This document shows, piece after piece, positions 6,683 through 13,228 of a stretch of DNA of 19,231 bases; the stretch's first letter is position 1; each line of letters starts with the position of its first letter. This stretch comes from Acidobacteriota bacterium (GTDB taxonomy: Bacteria; Acidobacteriota; Vicinamibacteria; Vicinamibacterales; UBA8438), in NCBI GenBank assembly GCA_012963185.1, contig DTWD01000081.1, positions 1-19,231 on the forward strand, read 5' to 3'. The notes under the pieces are model-generated. The model saw nothing but the letters and a program-made list of their open reading frames with translations, was not told the origin of the DNA and did no database searches. The translations under genes and the position numbers were made by a program.

Positions 6683-7412
6683 CCGCTCGACGCTCCATCG
6701 AGTTATCAGATGTCACAAGTTCCCGGTATCGTGCACGGAGCGCCCCATGACCATCAGGTAGTTCAGTAATCCGACCTGCTCTCAGCACAACAGCACGGTC
6801 AAGTACATCGTCAGCAATATCAAGGTCATGCGTCGCGAAGACAATCACACAACCTTCTCCTGAAAGCAGGCGCAACCGCTCAATCAACTCGCTCGTCGAC
6901 CGGTCATCAAGTCCAGTAAATGGCTCGTCCAACAGTACTAATCGGGGCTTGTGTATTAATGATCGCTCAAGCGCAAGGCGCTGTCGCATCCCCCGAGAGA
7001 ATCCGGAAACCGGTTCCTCCGCACGTTCCGCCAGACGGGCACGACTGAGCGCTTCATTAACTGATGATAAAGGTTGATCCTGTCCATATAATCTCGCATA
7101 AAAATCTAAGTTCTCACGCGCTGAGAGTTCTGGGTACAGTTGCAGATCGTGCGAAAGAAACCCGATGAGGCGCCGAAGATCTGCGCCGAGCACGCGAGAT
7201 AATTGATCGCCATACCGAACCTCACCAGAAGATGGCGCAATAAGTGTGGATAGGATACCCAGCAGCGTCGATTTACCCGATCCGTTTGGTCCGAGTAATC
7301 CAACAACTTCACCTGCCTGCAGGTTAAAAGAGACACTACTCAGTGCTCGTCGCCGACCATAATGGCGAGAAACTTTCGAAACCGTTACTTGCTGAAAATC
7401 AAACAAGTTCAC
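6675..7412 (-). CDS. ccmA: Haem exporter ATP-binding subunit CcmA
   Basis: ABC ATPase of the CcmAB complex. Visible in order: Walker A GPNGSGKST (41-49), a Q-loop region around FLSHDLQLYPELSA, the signature FSRGMRQR (138-145), a degenerate LSGGQ form, Walker B RLVLLDEPFTGLD (157-169) and the H-loop histidine H195 in ATHDLD. Length 245 is slightly above the classical 200-220, with a C-terminal extension. The start is GTG, sharing four bases (GTGA) with the stop of the preceding gene. Identity as CcmA rather than a generic ABC ATPase rests on the directly adjoining ccmB and ccmC. Confidence 0.92.
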   Translation of the reverse strand: MNLFDFQQVTVSKVSRHYGRRRALSSVSFNLQAGEVVGLLGPNGSGKSTLLGILSTLIAPSSGEVRYGDQLSRVLGADLRRLIGFLSHDLQLYPELSARENLDFYARLYGQDQPLSSVNEALSRARLAERAEEPVSGFSRGMRQRLALERSLIHKPRLVLLDEPFTGLDDRSTSELIERLRLLSGEGCVIVFATHDLDIADDVLDRAVVLRAGRITELPDGHGALRARYRELVTSDNSMERRADV

Positions 7413-8662
7413 CCGGTAGTGCCTGACTGGCCGGTAACAGAAGCAGTCTCCGGTCGTTGAAAACCAGAACTGAGGATAACAGGCGGAGTCTGCTCGTCGA
7501 GTTCACCATAGATGCGCTCAAGGTGGAGAAACAATTCCTGACGCCGATTCACGTATTTGGTCGTCCCTATTTTTCCGGCCTGATGTTGCTGCTCGAGCCT
7601 AACCAAGTCCGCAAACCGTTTCTCTCGCCGGTGCTCTAATCGGCGAAGACGTTCATCCTCGGCCGATGCATCAACAGGAACCAGTGATCCCCATGTACCT
7701 AAACAAAAAATCACGAACACCACAGCCAATGCCATATTGGCCGGCAAGCGGCTGTGGTGCGGTAAACCCGTGATCTCAAACGACAGTGTCGAACCGGATC
7801 GAATCGGCGGTCCCGCCGCAAAAATATACGTGCCGCCATCTGCCCCATCAGGATTCATATCCGCGCGTCTAGCTATCTGATCGGATGCGATGTCCATCGC
7901 GTTCCATTTTTCAACAATTAAAAGTAACGCCTCCAAGGCGACCGGTAATTCCTGCTCAACTGCAACATTATCGCCGGTATAGGGCAGGACATACGCAATC
8001 CGAAGCGGCGTATTACCAGATTGAAAAGGCCCAGATAATGTCACCACGGATCCTTCACTTCTCGTCTGCGGATGCGAATCCCGGAGTACCGTCGTTGAAA
8101 CGGCACTAGCAGGCAACCTCAGTACAACAGCCCCCTCTGGCAGTTCCACGGGCGTCGCAAGCGAATTGACGATCTCGAAGAGATAGAAAATAGAAACCGT
8201 CTCCTCCCCTAGTTCGAGAACCACTCGCGACTCCGCTCCGAATGTCACAGTCCCTGACTGAGCAGGGACATCATCTAATGCCCCGGTATCGCTGTCACCA
8301 ACGCCAACGAGCATGAGTCGAATTCCACCTCGGCCCGGCACCTGGAAAGGCTGAGAATCCAACCTTACGCCGTCAAGTTCAGTCGATGCAATAACCGTCT
8401 GACCAGCGTTCAAAGTAAGGAACTCCGCACGACCCTCCACATCTGTCGCAACTGTTACGACATTGTCCCCCTGCCGCAATTCGACCGGATGGTCAGGTAC
8501 ATTATTAGCTAATGAACCACGAATCACTCGAACGGTAATAGTTCCACTCGACAACTGCGGGTCAGGCAGTGGGATACCCGACATTTGCCTCGGGTCAGGT
8601 TGCGCTTGCAGCGTTAGTATGAGGCCAAGAATCATAAAAACGGACAATGTGGCCCTCGTCAT
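7409..8662 (-). CDS. Secreted/membrane protein with carboxypeptidase-regulatory-like domain and CcmI-like cytoplasmic tail
   Basis: 417 residues. Signal peptide (about 1-20), then a beta-rich domain (about 40-120) with the PVELRQGDNVVTVATDVEGRAEF pattern of carboxypeptidase-regulatory-like folds, then a long extracytoplasmic beta region to about 305. A membrane span at about 307-327 (NMALAVVFVIFCLG) is followed by a charged cytoplasmic coiled coil (335-390) ending LERIYGELDEQTPP. The helix pattern around LVRLEQQHQAGKIGTTKY resembles the cytoplasmic part of CcmI and of the gene just upstream. The ATG start overlaps the upstream stop as ATGA and the stop overlaps ccmA as GTGA, so it is locked into the operon. 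An in-frame ATG eight codons earlier is less likely. Function unknown; a role in presenting apocytochrome to the Ccm machine is inference. Confidence 0.75.
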   Translation of the reverse strand: MTRATLSVFMILGLILTLQAQPDPRQMSGIPLPDPQLSSGTITVRVIRGSLANNVPDHPVELRQGDNVVTVATDVEGRAEFLTLNAGQTVIASTELDGVRLDSQPFQVPGRGGIRLMLVGVGDSDTGALDDVPAQSGTVTFGAESRVVLELGEETVSIFYLFEIVNSLATPVELPEGAVVLRLPASAVSTTVLRDSHPQTRSEGSVVTLSGPFQSGNTPLRIAYVLPYTGDNVAVEQELPVALEALLLIVEKWNAMDIASDQIARRADMNPDGADGGTYIFAAGPPIRSGSTLSFEITGLPHHSRLPANMALAVVFVIFCLGTWGSLVPVDASAEDERLRRLEHRREKRFADLVRLEQQHQAGKIGTTKYVNRRQELFLHLERIYGELDEQTPPVILSSGFQRPETASVTGQSGTTG

Positions 8663-9240
8663 AGTCCCGCCCCACAACTCTTGCAAAATTGCGCGTCCTC
8701 TTCATTGCTCGCCCCACAACTGTCACACACTTGCCGTCTCGCAGGCGCCTCCTGAATACCCCCCGGCTCAAGGTCTATGAGCCCCAAACGTTCCAGTAGT
8801 TCACGTTCGATAAGATCCCGGTAGGTCATCCCATCGACATCCAATTGTTTAAGTAGTTCACGTGCACGCGACCGGAGTTTTCCTCCCATGGCAGCGAAAT
8901 CATCTTCTGACACCTTACCCATTGCACGATCAAATTCGAGTTCCTTAATGGCCCTTAACACCAAGGTCTTCTCACGATCCAATGCCGCACGCGTTCGCCC
9001 GCCAACCGTCTCGATCCGCGCGGAAAATTTAGTTGAAACCAAGGGGAGCACTGCGCGATAGATTCCGAATCCAACGTACGATCCGGCGCCAACAGCAAGC
9101 ACGAGCAACACGAGTGACGCTGTTTCGGTTGGCTGGACGATAACCACCGCGACCGTCGCCCCCACGAGACCGGCAAGGACAAAAACATGCCAAGCCCGAA
9201 AAGACAAACTAGCCGTCTCAGTCGAGATTTCGGAGCTCAT
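8659..9240 (-). CDS. CcmI-like membrane protein with C-terminal zinc ribbon
   Basis: 193 residues. Two membrane spans (about 17-35 and 42-62), then a charged helical region (75-135) with LVLRAIKELEFDRAMGKVSE followed by DDFAAM, the pattern found after the membrane part of CcmI-like and related Ccm proteins (elefDyamGKlseeDY). A C-terminal zinc ribbon of the CxxC-10-CxxC type holds C172, C175, C186 and C189 (CDSCG ... CKSCG). It lacks the TPR domain of proteobacterial CcmI. The start overlaps the ccmF-ccmH end by 23 bases; ATG 9243, one codon earlier, is equally possible. Likely a cytoplasmic-facing accessory of the Ccm complex (inference). Confidence 0.78.
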   Translation of the reverse strand: MSSEISTETASLSFRAWHVFVLAGLVGATVAVVIVQPTETASLVLLVLAVGAGSYVGFGIYRAVLPLVSTKFSARIETVGGRTRAALDREKTLVLRAIKELEFDRAMGKVSEDDFAAMGGKLRSRARELLKQLDVDGMTYRDLIERELLERLGLIDLEPGGIQEAPARRQVCDSCGASNEEDAQFCKSCGAGL

Positions 9241-11764
9241 CATCCAAGCGGGCATCGAGCTCGGCGTCCACGACTTCCAACGAGGGAGAGGTTCCACCAA
9301 CGGTCGCCAAATCACGGCTAGACCAACGCACGACAACAACGCCAACGCCAATCAGACCTCCGACACCAACAAGATAAGGAAAGAGCCAAGCAAACCGATT
9401 AAACCCTTCATCAAGCGGCGCCCCTAGTGGCTCCTGGCTGCCGTAAGACTCAATAAAATAATCGAGTATTTCTCGACGGCTACGCCCTAATTCAACCTGT
9501 TGGCGCAGTTGACCGCGCATAAACTCAGAACCGGCCCGCGCGATCTCTTGACGTCCATCAGAGGTGGTTATCCACTGCGGCGGCAACGCACAGCGACAGG
9601 CTGCTAACGTATAGTGCGGGCAGTCTCCACAAACACAGACCAGTTCATTCTGTAGTTCGGCCTCGAGCTCCGTTGTAGCCGTGTAGGACTCAACGTTGGC
9701 ACCTTGCTGCGCATATATCGGATTAGACAACCCTGACATCAACGCCAGGATAAGTATCGTAGTCGACACTCCTGAAGTCGCACCAACACTTTCAGGTGGT
9801 GATTTACTCGCCAAGAAGGCAAACCGACTCTCCGGCAGGAGGGCAATGCCTGTCCCGAGCGTTAGCATTCCAAATCCAAACCAAATCCAATTTACTAAGG
9901 GATTAACGGTCACCTGAAAACTGGCAGACTGGTCAGCCATGTCATAGGCTGCGAGTACAACGTATAAATCTTCACTCAGACGTCTCCTCAGCGCGACCTC
10001 AGTCGTTGGCTCTGTCTCATGTTTGCGGTAATACCACCGCCCTGGAAACAATTGCCCCGCCTCTTGCCCATCTTTGAACACGGTCAGGTGAGCCGTATGC
10101 ATCTCTTTGGCGCCGTCGTCTGTAATGCTGAGTCGGTCGTGTCTAACTACGAAACGTCCGACCTCGACTTGTTCACCTGGACTCAACAGAACCTGCGCCG
10201 TTTGCTTATATCCCGAGCCAGCAAATCCCAGCATGATCAGGACAATCCCAATATGGATAACGTATCCTCCATATCGACGCCGCGAACGCGTGACGAGTCC
10301 AATCATCGCCGTCAATAAATCAGAACCGGTCACCCCGCGTCTGACCACCGCTCCTCGCACGAACTCCTGTGATACCGTCCCCACAACAAACGCGCAAAGA
10401 GCAAAACATATCCCGGAAACCCACACACGGAACCCGAGTCCGTAAAGGACGGTGGCCGTTAAGACGGCGCATGTGGTGGGCCAAAGAAACTGCTGTCTCA
10501 GATTTGCAATTGTTGATTTTCGCCAAGCCAGCAAAGGGCCAATTCCGGTGAGCAACAACAGTAGTAGACCAATTGGAATCATCCATTTGTTAAAAAACGG
10601 AGGACCGACGGTAATCCGTTGGCCGGTCACTGCTTCACTCAGCGTTGGAAACATTGTTGCGAACAAAATAAAAAACGCTGAAAACAGCAGTACCCAGTTA
10701 TTCACGAGAAATGCGGCTTCACGAGACACCCACGATTCGAGTTCGTTCCGCGCGCGCAATAAGGGCAAGCGATAAATAACGTACCCAAAACTCACGATCA
10801 GAGTCAGACCAATAAAGACCCCAAACATCAGGGCCAGCTGTGGATCTTCGCCAAAAGAATGTACCGACTGCACTATTCCAGTTCGGGTCATCGCGGTCGT
10901 AAACAGCGTGAGTACGAAGGCAATAATGACGAGTGAAATATTCCACACACGCAACATACTTCGACGCTCTTGCACCATTACCGAATGCAGAAACGCCGTC
11001 GCTGGGAACCAAGGAAGTGCGCCCGCATTTTCGACTGGATCCCATCCCCACCAACCGCCCCAGCCCAATTCTTCGTACGCCCAAATCATGCCGAGTGTGA
11101 GGCCCAGTGATAAAAAGAACCATGAAAACATCGTCCAGCGACGAACGGCTCGTAACCATGCGTCGTCAAGGTACCCCGTAATCAGCGCCGCCATAGCAAA
11201 CGCGAACGGAATAGTCATCGACACCAGCCCCGTATACAACGCCGGGGGATGAATCACCATATACGGGTTCTGCAGCAATGGGTTTAGACCGCGCCCATCG
11301 ACGGGCGTATCAATGAGATAGGTCGCAAACGGATTCTTGTTCACGATCATCACAGTCAAGAAAAACAGTTGAACCACACTGATCGTTGCAATGACGTATG
11401 GAATGAGTTCGCGGTGTCGCTCACGATTCGTCTTAACGGCTATTGCTCCGAAGACCGAAAGCAAAAACACCCAAAACATGATCGAGCCATCAAGCCCACC
11501 CCAGTACGACGTCAGTTTGTAGAACAGCGGTTGAACCGCATCCGAATAGCGGTCAACATATCGAATGGAGTAGTCCTCTGTGACAAAGGCCCGCACGATG
11601 ATTGCGGACGCTAACGTCATCAGCGCGGTCACAAGGTAAAACGCGCCGATGCCACTCTCAAGGAGACGCGTGGACCGTCGGCGATGCCCAGCGACGGCCG
11701 CTGCTGCAGCGTACGCACAGGCAATAAATGCCGCAATGAGTGTGTAGGTTCCGAGTGTGGCCAT
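9218..11764 (-). CDS. ccmF: CcmF-CcmH fusion: cytochrome c haem lyase with C-terminal thiol-reducing domain
   Basis: 848 residues joining two usually separate subunits of the haem ligation complex. CcmF part (1 to about 650): multi-span, SYWGGLDGSIMFW (87-99), haem-ligand histidines H172 (VIHPPALYTG), H260 (FLHSVM), H302 (VHSFGED) and H504 (YVIHIGIV), and the WWD motif WGGWWGWDPVEN (235-246). After a last span and a signal-like segment (about 668-686, ending IYAQ) comes a CcmH domain: LVCVCGDC (708-715), ACRC (722-725), FMRGQLRQQVELGRSRREIL, DYFIESYG (768-775), PLDEGFNRFAWLFPY and a final span. In canonical CcmH the motif is LRCxxC; here there are five cysteines (C710, C712, C715, C723, C725). 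The gene sits 42 bases after ccmE, and its stop lies within the next gene. The frame is continuous through the junction, so it is a real fusion in this sequence. Confidence 0.93.
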   Translation of the reverse strand: MATLGTYTLIAAFIACAYAAAAAVAGHRRRSTRLLESGIGAFYLVTALMTLASAIIVRAFVTEDYSIRYVDRYSDAVQPLFYKLTSYWGGLDGSIMFWVFLLSVFGAIAVKTNRERHRELIPYVIATISVVQLFFLTVMIVNKNPFATYLIDTPVDGRGLNPLLQNPYMVIHPPALYTGLVSMTIPFAFAMAALITGYLDDAWLRAVRRWTMFSWFFLSLGLTLGMIWAYEELGWGGWWGWDPVENAGALPWFPATAFLHSVMVQERRSMLRVWNISLVIIAFVLTLFTTAMTRTGIVQSVHSFGEDPQLALMFGVFIGLTLIVSFGYVIYRLPLLRARNELESWVSREAAFLVNNWVLLFSAFFILFATMFPTLSEAVTGQRITVGPPFFNKWMIPIGLLLLLLTGIGPLLAWRKSTIANLRQQFLWPTTCAVLTATVLYGLGFRVWVSGICFALCAFVVGTVSQEFVRGAVVRRGVTGSDLLTAMIGLVTRSRRRYGGYVIHIGIVLIMLGFAGSGYKQTAQVLLSPGEQVEVGRFVVRHDRLSITDDGAKEMHTAHLTVFKDGQEAGQLFPGRWYYRKHETEPTTEVALRRRLSEDLYVVLAAYDMADQSASFQVTVNPLVNWIWFGFGMLTLGTGIALLPESRFAFLASKSPPESVGATSGVSTTILILALMSGLSNPIYAQQGANVESYTATTELEAELQNELVCVCGDCPHYTLAACRCALPPQWITTSDGRQEIARAGSEFMRGQLRQQVELGRSRREILDYFIESYGSQEPLGAPLDEGFNRFAWLFPYLVGVGGLIGVGVVVVRWSSRDLATVGGTSPSLEVVDAELDARLDDELRNLD

Positions 11765-11806
11765 CAGCTAAACGTTGATACCTGTGCCCACTGTGACGAA
11801 GTAGAG

Positions 11807-12271
11807 CTAGTTACTCGCTCCGTCGGACTGGGTTACCGAAACATAACCACCGGCGCCTTCTCCACTCACCGACGGCTGCTCTTCATATTTTGACGGACAC
11901 TTCGCCATGATTCCGTCAGGGATAATATGAAGCGTATCACCGACGAGTTGCCCTGTTGCAACGACTTCCGCGTGATTATCAAACGTATCAGGAACAATAC
12001 CGGAGTACACGGCGTTCACGACATGCAAGCTACTACCAACACTATCCGTGATTTCAAAACGATAATCGAGGCTTTTGGGATGCCTAAGCACATTGGCGGC
12101 GTAGCCGTGGACCTTGAGTGCCTCTCCGTCCCACGCTGCAGCATCCGCAGTCACTTCCTCAACCTCAAGGAAATACTGCGTCCCGTCTTGCATCGTCGTC
12201 CACATAAGGAACGAAAACGCACCGAAAAGAGCAACGGTCGTAAGTACAATCTTTACTGCTTTATTTGGCAT
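11807..12271 (-). CDS. ccmE: Haem chaperone CcmE, cysteine (CxxxY) variant
   Basis: 154 residues: a short cytoplasmic end, one membrane anchor (about 5-24), then the OB-fold periplasmic domain. Family landmarks: LKVHGYAANV (52-61), LDYRFEITD (68-76), VVNAVYSGIVPDTFDNHAEVVATG (a variant of the v.Y.G.lPDlFreGqgVVaeG element, 84-107) and the C-terminal haem-attachment loop. Classical CcmE binds haem covalently through His in HxxxY. Here the loop reads AKCPSKYEE with C125 and Y129, the CxxxY form known from archaea and Desulfovibrio (System I*). First gene of the ccm operon, with its own sigma70-type promoter and Shine-Dalgarno. Confidence 0.93.
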   Translation of the reverse strand: MPNKAVKIVLTTVALFGAFSFLMWTTMQDGTQYFLEVEEVTADAAAWDGEALKVHGYAANVLRHPKSLDYRFEITDSVGSSLHVVNAVYSGIVPDTFDNHAEVVATGQLVGDTLHIIPDGIMAKCPSKYEEQPSVSGEGAGGYVSVTQSDGASN

Positions 12272-12278
12272 ACAAAAA

Positions 12279-12285
12279 CACCTTT
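12279..12285 (-). promoter_or_regulatory. Shine-Dalgarno of ccmE
   Basis: AAAGGTG on the minus strand, 7 bases before the ccmE ATG. It is one of few clear ribosome binding sites here and fixes the start. Confidence 0.7.
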
Positions 12286-12307
12286 AATTGAGAGTCTGTC
12301 TTCCCTA

Positions 12308-12336
12308 AGGATATCGCCCTCTAAACAGGCAGTCAA
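12308..12336 (-). promoter_or_regulatory. Sigma70-type promoter of the ccm operon
   Basis: On the minus strand TTGACT (12336-12331), exactly 17 bases, then TATCCT (12313-12308): each box differs from consensus by one or two bases and the spacing is ideal. Transcription would start near 12301, giving a leader of about 30 bases that contains the ccmE Shine-Dalgarno. It lies in the gap after the maf stop, so the operon need not depend on maf transcription. Confidence 0.65.
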
Positions 12337-12350
12337 CGCGCCAGTGGCGC

Positions 12351-12914
12351 CTACAGATTTCGTTCGAATTTCTGCACGAACCGATCAACCATTGCCATGG
12401 GCAACCCAACGACATTGGTATAAGAACCGTTGATGCGCTCAATTAGGCGGGACCCGACCCCCTGCGCTGCATACGCACCAGCCTTATCGTCTGATTCTCC
12501 TCTGCTTACATACCAGTCAATTCGGGCACTCGTAAGCTCTACGAATGTCACCTCAGTCGACTCAACCCCCTTGAATACGGTCGAAGCACGCATAACAACA
12601 ACTCCTGTCAGTACAGTGTGAGTTCTCCCAGCTAACTTCGTAAGCATTCCGACGGCTTCGGCCCTATCAAGCGGCTTACCAAAGACCACGTCATCAAGTA
12701 CCACCACGGTATCAGCACCAATGACGATCTGCTCCGGATACCGTTGCGCCACCGCAACCACCTTATCAACGGCTAACCGTGAAACATACGCCCGCGGAGA
12801 TTCATCACTGCGATGGTGTTCTTCGACATCAGCCGGGCTCACCTCAATGTCATACCCGGCATCTCGAAGTAACACCGACCGACGAGGTGAACGAGACGCT
12901 AACACTATCCTCAC
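12351..12914 (-). CDS. maf: Maf family nucleoside-triphosphate pyrophosphatase
   Basis: 187 residues. Maf proteins hydrolyse non-canonical or pyrimidine (dTTP/UTP) nucleotides to monophosphate and pyrophosphate in the cytoplasm. Motifs: LASRSPRRSVLLRDAG (5-20) with S7, R11 and R12, the catalytic-site IGADTVVVLD (65-74, D68), GKPLDRAEAVGML (79-91), GRTHTVLTGV (96-105), and DDKAGAYAAQGVGSRLIERI-type closure ending in NVVGLPMAM. The dTTP/UTP-specific YhdE type is likeliest (inference). I place the start at GTG 12914: the motif begins immediately after it, as in other Maf proteins, and a TATCAT box lies 6 bases before it. The longer frame to 12986 would run across the divergent gene. Confidence 0.92.
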   Translation of the reverse strand: MRIVLASRSPRRSVLLRDAGYDIEVSPADVEEHHRSDESPRAYVSRLAVDKVVAVAQRYPEQIVIGADTVVVLDDVVFGKPLDRAEAVGMLTKLAGRTHTVLTGVVVMRASTVFKGVESTEVTFVELTSARIDWYVSRGESDDKAGAYAAQGVGSRLIERINGSYTNVVGLPMAMVDRFVQKFERNL

Positions 12915-12920
12915 CAAGCG

Positions 12921-12930
12921 ATGATACGAT
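12921..12930. promoter_or_regulatory. Overlapping divergent -10 boxes of maf and the DciA-like gene
   Basis: The ten bases ATGATACGAT hold TATCAT on the minus strand (12926-12921), 6 bases before the maf GTG, and TACGAT on the plus strand (12925-12930), 6 bases before the DciA-like GTG. The two boxes share two bases. The start codons are divergent with only 22 bases between them, so no room exists for leaders or ribosome sites. Neither side has a good -35 at 17 bases. Confidence 0.5.
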
Positions 12931-12936
12931 CTGAAA

Positions 12937-13215
12937 GTGATTTCCGTGAGACGGTGTGCTGACTTCGCGCTTTCAGCGCTGCTCAAAGAACAGCCGTTAT
13001 CAGAAGGAAAAGTTCAATTTGCTTGGACCACATCAGTTGGTTCAGCCCTCGCACGAGCTACGTCTGTCAGATTACATCCCGACGGAACCCTTACAGTTCG
13101 TGCTATCAACGAACACTGGCGGCTTGAAACTATCCGATGCGAGCCAACCATTCGCAAACGACTCGGACAACTACTCGGGACTACCGTCGTAAAAGTAATC
13201 GACGTTACAAGATAG
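12937..13215 (+). CDS. Short DUF721/DciA-like protein
   Basis: 92 residues with the pattern of the DUF721/DciA family. [17 protein letters not shown], then [23 protein letters not shown] and [22 protein letters not shown] correspond to the family's core (GkV..aW...vG..la..t....l.dGvL.V...s..w..EL......ll..L). DciA helps load the replicative helicase DnaB in bacteria lacking DnaC/DnaI. This one is only the KH-like core. The GTG start at 12937 is the first possible in frame (an in-frame stop lies at 12922-12924); the ATG at 12921 is out of frame. The thiolase gene follows 13 bases later, probably cotranscribed. Confidence 0.72.
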   Translation: MISVRRCADFALSALLKEQPLSEGKVQFAWTTSVGSALARATSVRLHPDGTLTVRAINEHWRLETIRCEPTIRKRLGQLLGTTVVKVIDVTR

Positions 13216-13219
13216 GGAG
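13214..13219 (+). promoter_or_regulatory. Shine-Dalgarno of the thiolase gene
   Basis: AGGGAG, 9 bases before ATG 13229, overlapping the stop of the preceding gene. It supports translation within a two-gene transcript. Confidence 0.65.
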
Positions 13220-13228
13220 TATCACACC

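Noticed and set aside
11927..12433. 168-codon plus-strand frame across ccmE
   Set aside because: It is antisense to a clear CcmE domain and the Maf end; its composition is shadow-like and no family is recognisable.
12921..12923. ATG just before the DciA-like gene
   Set aside because: It is out of frame with the gene; these bases are better explained as part of the overlapping -10 boxes.
12915..12986. 24-residue N-terminal extension of Maf
   Set aside because: It crosses the divergent DciA-like gene, and Maf proteins normally begin directly at the LASxSPRR strand.
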